The notes under the pieces were generated by a model, which did not search any database, was not told where the DNA came from, and saw only the letters and a list, made by a program, of their open reading frames with translations. Positions 14,553 through 18,189 of a stretch of DNA of 18,189 nucleotides are shown piece after piece (the stretch's first letter is position 1; every line of letters starts with the position of its first letter). The stretch lies in the NCBI GenBank assembly GCA_030950765.1, contig JAUZQX010000042.1:1-18189 (forward strand), read 5' to 3'. A program made the position numbers and the translations under genes. The DNA comes from Ghiorsea sp. Its GTDB lineage: Bacteria; Pseudomonadota; Zetaproteobacteria; Mariprofundales; Mariprofundaceae.

Positions 14553-15680
14553 TTAAGCCAGTGCTTTTTGTAGTTTATCAGGAAGCTCAAGTTGGTTGAT
14601 TGCATTGATGATATTGCGCTGCATGCGAAAGACTTCTTTTTGTATCAATTGCTGCGAGTTTGTATTGTGTTGTAATTCAATGCCGATGCGCGCTTCATCG
14701 TTATTGCTCCCTGTCCAACGAACAACGCCTTGTAAGGTGACAGGTTGGGTGCCTAGCGTAAGTTGACACTCGACCTTATCACCGATGTTGTAAGGTGCTT
14801 GGTTGATGCCATGTACATTGATACCAATGCCACCAATGGATAAGTCGTGTAGTCTGGCATGTAGTTGGCGCTTTTTCCCCATGCGAATGGTGACAGGGAT
14901 ATGTTCTTCGACTTGAATGTTTAGGTGTTTTCTGTTTTCGGCGTAAATAGGAAATGTTTTACCAATACTAAGTAAAATATGACCATCTTCAATTTTTTTA
15001 ATACTTAGTCGAACTTGAATTTTTTCACCTTCACAAACGGCAAAGGTTGCATGTTCGCTGGGGTGAATAGCAAATATTCGAGCAATATCCTCATTCATTT
15101 TGATTTTAATACAATCACCTTCTTCACCAAGAAAGGTGGCGATGGTTCGCACAGTAAGCCCTAGGTGATAATTGCGTATGGCAATGCTTTTACTTTTGTT
15201 CCAGGCGGAAATACTGCTCTGAATGGTATCGTAGTAACTTTTTTGTTCTAGTTTAGAGTGAAGCATACTGCGGTTGCCCGTATCGGCTTGTACTTGAGAT
15301 ATATCATGTGTTTTTTGTACAGAAATATGCTCAAAATATTGATCGGCAACCAGAAGCAAAGTGTCTTGAATATGATTAAAGTCATCAATGATTTTTTTGG
15401 CAGATGAAAATTGTATTTCCATGGGTAATGTTTTGGCACTATCAAAGGCATATTGCAAACGCTGTTGTTCGCAGGCTGATATGCTGGATAAAAGATGGTG
15501 AATATGTGTGCCAGCTTTTAAATGGTTGGTAAGCACTTGCTCAAGTGATGTTTCGACGTATTCATGGCAAATATGTGATGCAAGGTCATAACTTGCTTGA
15601 GAATTCCCTAGTGTTTTGCTTAATATTGTGTGGCTTTTATCAAATTGTAACGGTTTGTTGTGTTTCTTCCGTTGTTGCAT
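14553..15680 (-). CDS. PilZ domain protein, probable c-di-GMP-linked motility effector
   Basis: A 375-residue soluble protein. Residues about 1-165 are mostly helical with no recognised domain. From about 170 to 245 there are beta strands that look like a YcgR-N-type PilZ-related domain. A C-terminal PilZ domain runs from about 248 to 350. The DxSxxG part is intact (DLSIGG, 279-284), followed by GIGINV and VTLQGVVRWTG, the usual strands. The upstream arginine motif reads RKHLN (250-254), where RxxxR is expected, so the second arginine is replaced by Asn. This may weaken c-di-GMP binding. The gene is divergent from the flagellar operon and convergent with hom. A role at the flagellar motor, as for YcgR, is inferred from domain and position only. 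Confidence 0.8.
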   Translation of the reverse strand: MQQRKKHNKPLQFDKSHTILSKTLGNSQASYDLASHICHEYVETSLEQVLTNHLKAGTHIHHLLSSISACEQQRLQYAFDSAKTLPMEIQFSSAKKIIDDFNHIQDTLLLVADQYFEHISVQKTHDISQVQADTGNRSMLHSKLEQKSYYDTIQSSISAWNKSKSIAIRNYHLGLTVRTIATFLGEEGDCIKIKMNEDIARIFAIHPSEHATFAVCEGEKIQVRLSIKKIEDGHILLSIGKTFPIYAENRKHLNIQVEEHIPVTIRMGKKRQLHARLHDLSIGGIGINVHGINQAPYNIGDKVECQLTLGTQPVTLQGVVRWTGSNNDEARIGIELQHNTNSQQLIQKEVFRMQRNIINAINQLELPDKLQKALA

Positions 15681-15701
15681 GTTTAGATACCCTCACATCA
15701 C

Positions 15702-15732
15702 ATTGTATTATTCAGACAAAAGTACGTAGCAA
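15702..15732 (-). promoter_or_regulatory. Weak sigma-70 promoter candidate for the PilZ gene
   Basis: On the minus strand TTGCTA (15727-15732) and TACAAT (15702-15707; five of six matches) are 19 bases apart, longer than ideal. Transcription would begin about 15 bases before the ATG at 15680. Confidence 0.25.
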
Positions 15733-15766
15733 TAAATAAGCCATCTTATGGGTCACTTTGTAGGTG

Positions 15767-15785
15767 AAACTTTTTTCTAAAGTTT
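15767..15785. repeat. Perfect 7-bp inverted repeat in the flagellar regulatory region
   Basis: AAACTTT (15767-15773) and AAAGTTT (15779-15785) flank five bases. It is A/T-rich and lies about 150 bases upstream of the sigma-54 promoter, at a distance where activator sites are often found. It may be a protein-binding site or chance. Confidence 0.3.
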
Positions 15786-15930
15786 GCTGTCGGGTTGGCG
15801 ATACATTATTTATACGGTGATAAACCTCGAACTTCTGCGATTACATTGAATGTTTTAATGCAGTATTCTTAAGTGTTTCCACCATCTATCCGATAAAAAC
15901 AGACTTGATGTTAAGTGTCATATTGATTTA

Positions 15931-15946
15931 TGGCACTCTATTTGCT
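15931..15946 (+). promoter_or_regulatory. Sigma-54 (RpoN) promoter of the flgBC-fliEF operon
   Basis: TGGCAC (15931-15936), five bases, then TTGCT (15942-15946) match the RpoN -24/-12 consensus with correct spacing. Transcription would start near 15957, giving a leader of about 28 bases that contains the AAAGGAG ribosome site of flgB. Sigma-54 control of middle flagellar genes is well established in Vibrio, Pseudomonas and other polarly flagellated bacteria and needs an enhancer-binding activator, not in this window. Confidence 0.85.
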
Positions 15947-15984
15947 TGTTCTCTCTTGAAACTTTATGTTAAAGGAGTGTGGGT

Positions 15985-16392
15985 ATGCCAAGTATATTTT
16001 CCAGTAGCTTTCAACGCCTTGGTGCGGCAGCAGCAGCACGAGAAACCTATCAAACAGTGATTTCAAGTAATATTGCCAATGCAGATACACCACATTTTAA
16101 AGCAGATAAGCGCAATTTCTCTGATTTCTTTAAAAATAAATTATCCGCATCGCAAACAGATTCTTTAGCCACCACAAACCCTAAACATATTCAAGATACA
16201 CCCAGCGCAAGTTTATCTTTAGGTGTATTCAATCGCTCTGAAGATGAACAGCGCATGGATGGTAATACGGTGGATGTTGAGCATGAAATGGCAATGCTGG
16301 CTGAAAATCAGTTGATGTATGAGCTCAATATGAAAATTATACAGGGTAGGTTGAGCGGTATCACCAATGCTATCAAAGATGGAGGCCGCTAA
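15985..16392 (+). CDS. flgB: Flagellar basal-body proximal rod protein FlgB
   Basis: A 135-residue proximal rod subunit that joins the MS ring to the distal rod in the periplasm; it is exported by the flagellar type III system and so lacks a signal peptide. The N-terminal rod motif is ISSNIANADTPHFKA, the central part carries RSEDEQRMDGNTVDVEHEMA, and the C-terminal helix starts ENQLMYELNMKI, all as in FlgB. The start is the ATG at 15985 with AAAGGAG (15971-15977) at a 7-base spacing. An in-frame GTG at 15979 is rejected because it sits on the ribosome site. Its stop overlaps flgC by one base (TAATG). Confidence 0.94.
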   Translation: MPSIFSSSFQRLGAAAAARETYQTVISSNIANADTPHFKADKRNFSDFFKNKLSASQTDSLATTNPKHIQDTPSASLSLGVFNRSEDEQRMDGNTVDVEHEMAMLAENQLMYELNMKIIQGRLSGITNAIKDGGR

Positions 16393-16841
16393 TGGCAAAT
16401 GATTTATTTACTTCAATGCATATCAGCTCAGCAGGTATGTCGGCACAACGGGCGCGCATGGACGTGGTGTCTGAAAACATTGCAAACTCAGAATCTACAC
16501 GCACAGAAGAGGGCGGCCCTTACCGTAGAAATCAAGTGGTGTTTGAAACGGTCGGTGTAAAGTCTGATTTTAACAGTGTATTTCGTGGACATATATCAGG
16601 TGGGAATACGCCGCAAAGTGTTCGGGTAACTGAAGTAAGCAAAGACATGAGCCCATTTAATGAGGTTTATGACCCTACTCATCCTGATGCGGATGTGAAT
16701 GGTATGGTCAAAATGCCCAATGTGAACACCATTAAAGAAATGGTGGATATGAATTCAGCAGCACGAAGTTTTGAAGCCAATATTACAACCATGGATGCAT
16801 CTAAACGAATGTTTCTTAAAGCTTTAGAGCTGTTGCGTTAA
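16392..16841 (+). CDS. flgC: Flagellar basal-body rod protein FlgC
   Basis: A 149-residue proximal rod subunit. It shows MHISSAGMSAQRARMDVVSENIANSEST, the conserved N-terminal rod helix (in two parts MHISSAGMSAQRARMDVV and SENIANSEST), then GGPYRRNQVVFE, the DPTHPDADVNGMVKMPNVN segment that is diagnostic for FlgC, and a C-terminal helix AARSFEANITTMDASKRM. It stacks with FlgB and FlgF in the rod. The ATG overlaps the flgB stop and GGAGG (16381-16385) precedes it by six bases, so the two genes are translationally coupled. fliE starts 15 bases downstream. Confidence 0.95.
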   Translation: MANDLFTSMHISSAGMSAQRARMDVVSENIANSESTRTEEGGPYRRNQVVFETVGVKSDFNSVFRGHISGGNTPQSVRVTEVSKDMSPFNEVYDPTHPDADVNGMVKMPNVNTIKEMVDMNSAARSFEANITTMDASKRMFLKALELLR

Positions 16842-16856
16842 GTAAGGAGTTTAGTT

Positions 16857-17156
16857 ATGAATATTCAAAGTTATGGTCCATACAATGCAAAACCAAGCCT
16901 TGGTAATGCACCAATAGAATCAAGTTCAAGCGGTAAAGGGCAGTTTGCAGAAGTGCTCAAGCAGTATGCCACTGATATGAATACGGATGTGAAGACAGCT
17001 TCGAAACAGGCGGAACATTTGGCTGTTACAGGCGAAGGCAATATGTCGGAATCCTTGATTGCTATGAAACAAGCCGGCTTATCTTTTCAATTGATGTTAG
17101 CTGCGAGAAATAAAATGATGGATGCATATCGCGAAGTCATCCGTATGCAAGTTTAG
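16857..17156 (+). CDS. fliE: Flagellar hook-basal body complex protein FliE
   Basis: A 99-residue protein, the normal length for FliE, which links the MS ring (FliF) to the proximal rod and is an early substrate of the flagellar export apparatus. The C-terminal two thirds match: FAEVLKQYATDMN, the KQAEHLAVTGEGN segment with its Gly turn, SLIAMKQAGLSFQLMLAARNKMMDAYREVIRMQV at the end (read in two parts SLIAMKQAGLSFQLMLAARN and KMMDAYREVIRMQV). AAGGAG at 16844-16849 lies 7 bases before the ATG. A 148-base gap separates it from fliF, wider than other gaps in the operon, with no promoter or terminator I can identify. Confidence 0.94.
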   Translation: MNIQSYGPYNAKPSLGNAPIESSSSGKGQFAEVLKQYATDMNTDVKTASKQAEHLAVTGEGNMSESLIAMKQAGLSFQLMLAARNKMMDAYREVIRMQV

Positions 17157-17304
17157 TTTATGTCGCTTCAAAGCTTTTATGCCTGCGTTATCCGTTTTGT
17201 TAATAGCGCTACTATAAGTGGCAACGCATGCCTTGGGCGAACAGCTTTCAAACAACATAAAAGTTCTCAAAGAAGTAAGAAAAGAATAGTTAAGGGGAAA
17301 AGAA

Positions 17305-18189
17305 ATGGCTGAAGGACTGACTCCAAGCACCAACCCAAATGCAGCACCCGCAGGGCAACAAGAAGTTCTTACGGGTCAAGTGAGTGGTGAAGCGCCTGTA
17401 TCGCAGGTGCAAAATGCGTTGATAAAAAATCGACGTGCCATTTTATTTATGGCAGCGGCACTGATGTTTGCTGGTTTTGTGGGGTTGATGCTTTGGTCTT
17501 CTGAAAGCCCATATCGCACTGTGTATTCAGGCATGGATGAAAAAGATGCTGCAGCGATTGTCGAATTGTTACAGAAAGAGAAAATACCCTATAAATTACA
17601 AGGTTCGGGTACGGTGTTAGTGCCTGAAGACCAAGTGTATGCGGTGCGCTTGAAGCTGGCTGGTGAAGATATGATGCCAGGCAATGGTGAAGGTTTTGAG
17701 ATTTTTGATCGTGCCAATGAGTTTGGTGTGAGTGATTTTACGCAAAAAGTAAACTTACAGCGGGCTATGCAGGTGGAATTGGCGCGTACGATTGAAGTTT
17801 TGCCCATTGTATCAGCTGCCCGCGTACATTTGGTTTTGCCCAAAGAATCAGCTTTTGCTGAGCGTGATAGAAAAGCTTCCGCTGCGGTGATGTTAAAACT
17901 TACGGGTAATAAAAAACTTAGCTCACAATCTGTAGGTGCCATTCAAAACTTGGTTGCATCGGCAGTAGCTGAATTGGATCGCAGCAATGTGACGATTATG
18001 GATGCATCGGGTAATATGTTATCAGCGATGGATGATCAACAGCCTGCTGGTGAAGGGCAGGGCATGTTGGATTACCAAGCCAAACTTGAGCAGGGTTATG
18101 AAGTGCGTTTGACCAGCATGTTGGAACAAATTGTTGGTTCAGGACAGGCTATTGTGCGGGTGACGACAGCGATTAATCGTGAATATGTA
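17305..18189 (+). CDS. fliF: Flagellar MS-ring protein FliF, N-terminal part (runs off window)
   Basis: The frame is open from the ATG at 17305 to the window end (295 codons), about half the family length. A Thr/Pro/Gln-rich cytoplasmic start is followed by a membrane helix at about residues 49-70 (AILFMAAALMFAGFVGLMLW). The ring-building region then begins with YRTVYSGMDEKDAAAIVELL and IPYKLQGSGTVLVPEDQVY, and continues through FGVSDFTQKVNLQRAMQ, ELARTIEVLPIVSAARVHLV and an LSSQSVGAIQNLVASAV segment, all typical of the YscJ/FliF domain. FliF forms the inner-membrane MS ring that seats the rod, export gate and C ring. GGGG at 17294-17297 lies about 7 bases before the ATG. The C-terminal helix and FliG-binding tail are outside the window. 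Confidence 0.95.
   Translation, partial: MAEGLTPSTNPNAAPAGQQEVLTGQVSGEAPVSQVQNALIKNRRAILFMAAALMFAGFVGLMLWSSESPYRTVYSGMDEKDAAAIVELLQKEKIPYKLQGSGTVLVPEDQVYAVRLKLAGEDMMPGNGEGFEIFDRANEFGVSDFTQKVNLQRAMQVELARTIEVLPIVSAARVHLVLPKESAFAERDRKASAAVMLKLTGNKKLSSQSVGAIQNLVASAVAELDRSNVTIMDASGNMLSAMDDQQPAGEGQGMLDYQAKLEQGYEVRLTSMLEQIVGSGQAIVRVTTAINREYV

Larger units (their letters stand above)
15681..15984. other. Divergent regulatory region between the PilZ gene and flgB
   Basis: This 304-base gap contains no credible gene. It holds a sigma-54 promoter for flgB (15931-15946), a weak minus-strand promoter candidate for the PilZ gene near 15702-15732, and a perfect 7-bp inverted repeat at 15767-15785. The rest (about 15786-15930) is A/T-rich and is where an enhancer-binding activator of sigma-54 (FleQ/FlrC type) would be expected to bind, but I see no site I can name. 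Confidence 0.6.

Noticed and set aside
14535..14580. Terminator between hom and the PilZ gene (AAGC-CAGT-GCTTTTTG)
   Set aside because: The stem is only four base pairs, too short to support the call.
17217..17236. GTGGCAACGCATGCCTTG in the fliE-fliF gap looked like a second sigma-54 promoter
   Set aside because: The -12 GC is two bases too close to the -24 GG and TTGC is absent.
17160..17312. A 50-codon frame in the gap between fliE and fliF, overlapping the start of fliF
   Set aside because: It has no ribosome site, no recognisable similarity and an odd basic composition; the frame is probably open by chance in a short A/T-rich gap.

Overview
The window comes from a chromosome of a Gram-negative, flagellated proteobacterium with moderate GC. 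The argS-SPOR-amgK block, ClpS, a two-subunit pyruvate carboxylase, and a sigma-54-type promoter in front of flgB-flgC-fliE-fliF all fit this. A zetaproteobacterium (Mariprofundus/Ghiorsea-like) or a gammaproteobacterium-like lineage is my guess from gene content only. No rRNA, tRNA, CRISPR array, phage module or plasmid function was seen.

Left part (1-3890), small accessory genes. The window opens with the tail of an IS3-family transposase and its right terminal repeat (to about 141). A DUF3817 membrane protein follows on the minus strand. On the plus strand come a GyrI-like ligand-binding protein and a radical SAM protein broken by a one-base frameshift near 1805. An unlisted 52-residue basic protein lies on the minus strand at 2105-2263 with its own promoter, Shine-Dalgarno site and terminator. 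Next, on the plus strand, are an ASCH-domain protein and a D-glycerate 3-kinase-like P-loop kinase. The kinase runs tail to tail into a small parvulin isomerase.

Centre (3897-11002, all minus strand), housekeeping. pycA-pycB encode a two-subunit biotin-dependent pyruvate carboxylase, which replenishes oxaloacetate, with a promoter upstream of pycA and a strong hairpin terminator downstream of pycB. Behind them lies a tight clpS-argS-SPOR protein-amgK run, covering the ClpAP N-degron adaptor, arginyl-tRNA synthetase, a septal peptidoglycan-binding membrane protein and an amino-sugar kinase of peptidoglycan recycling. pycA and argS both start with TTG, and clpS may be leaderless.

Right part (11003-18189). 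A probable outer-membrane beta-barrel gene has a good ribosome site and signal peptide but an in-frame TAA after 34 codons. Then come alaC (alanine aminotransferase) and hom (homoserine dehydrogenase), separated by one base. Convergent with hom is a PilZ-domain protein, divergent from the start of a flagellar basal-body operon (flgB, flgC, fliE, and fliF running off the end). That operon has a near-consensus sigma-54 promoter at 15931-15946, so the PilZ protein is plausibly a c-di-GMP-linked motility effector.

Most of the window is ordinary housekeeping DNA and I see no clear new multi-gene system. The points most worth a second look are the two damaged genes (or recoding or sequencing artefacts), the small basic protein with a full expression cassette, and the PilZ protein with an altered RxxxR motif.
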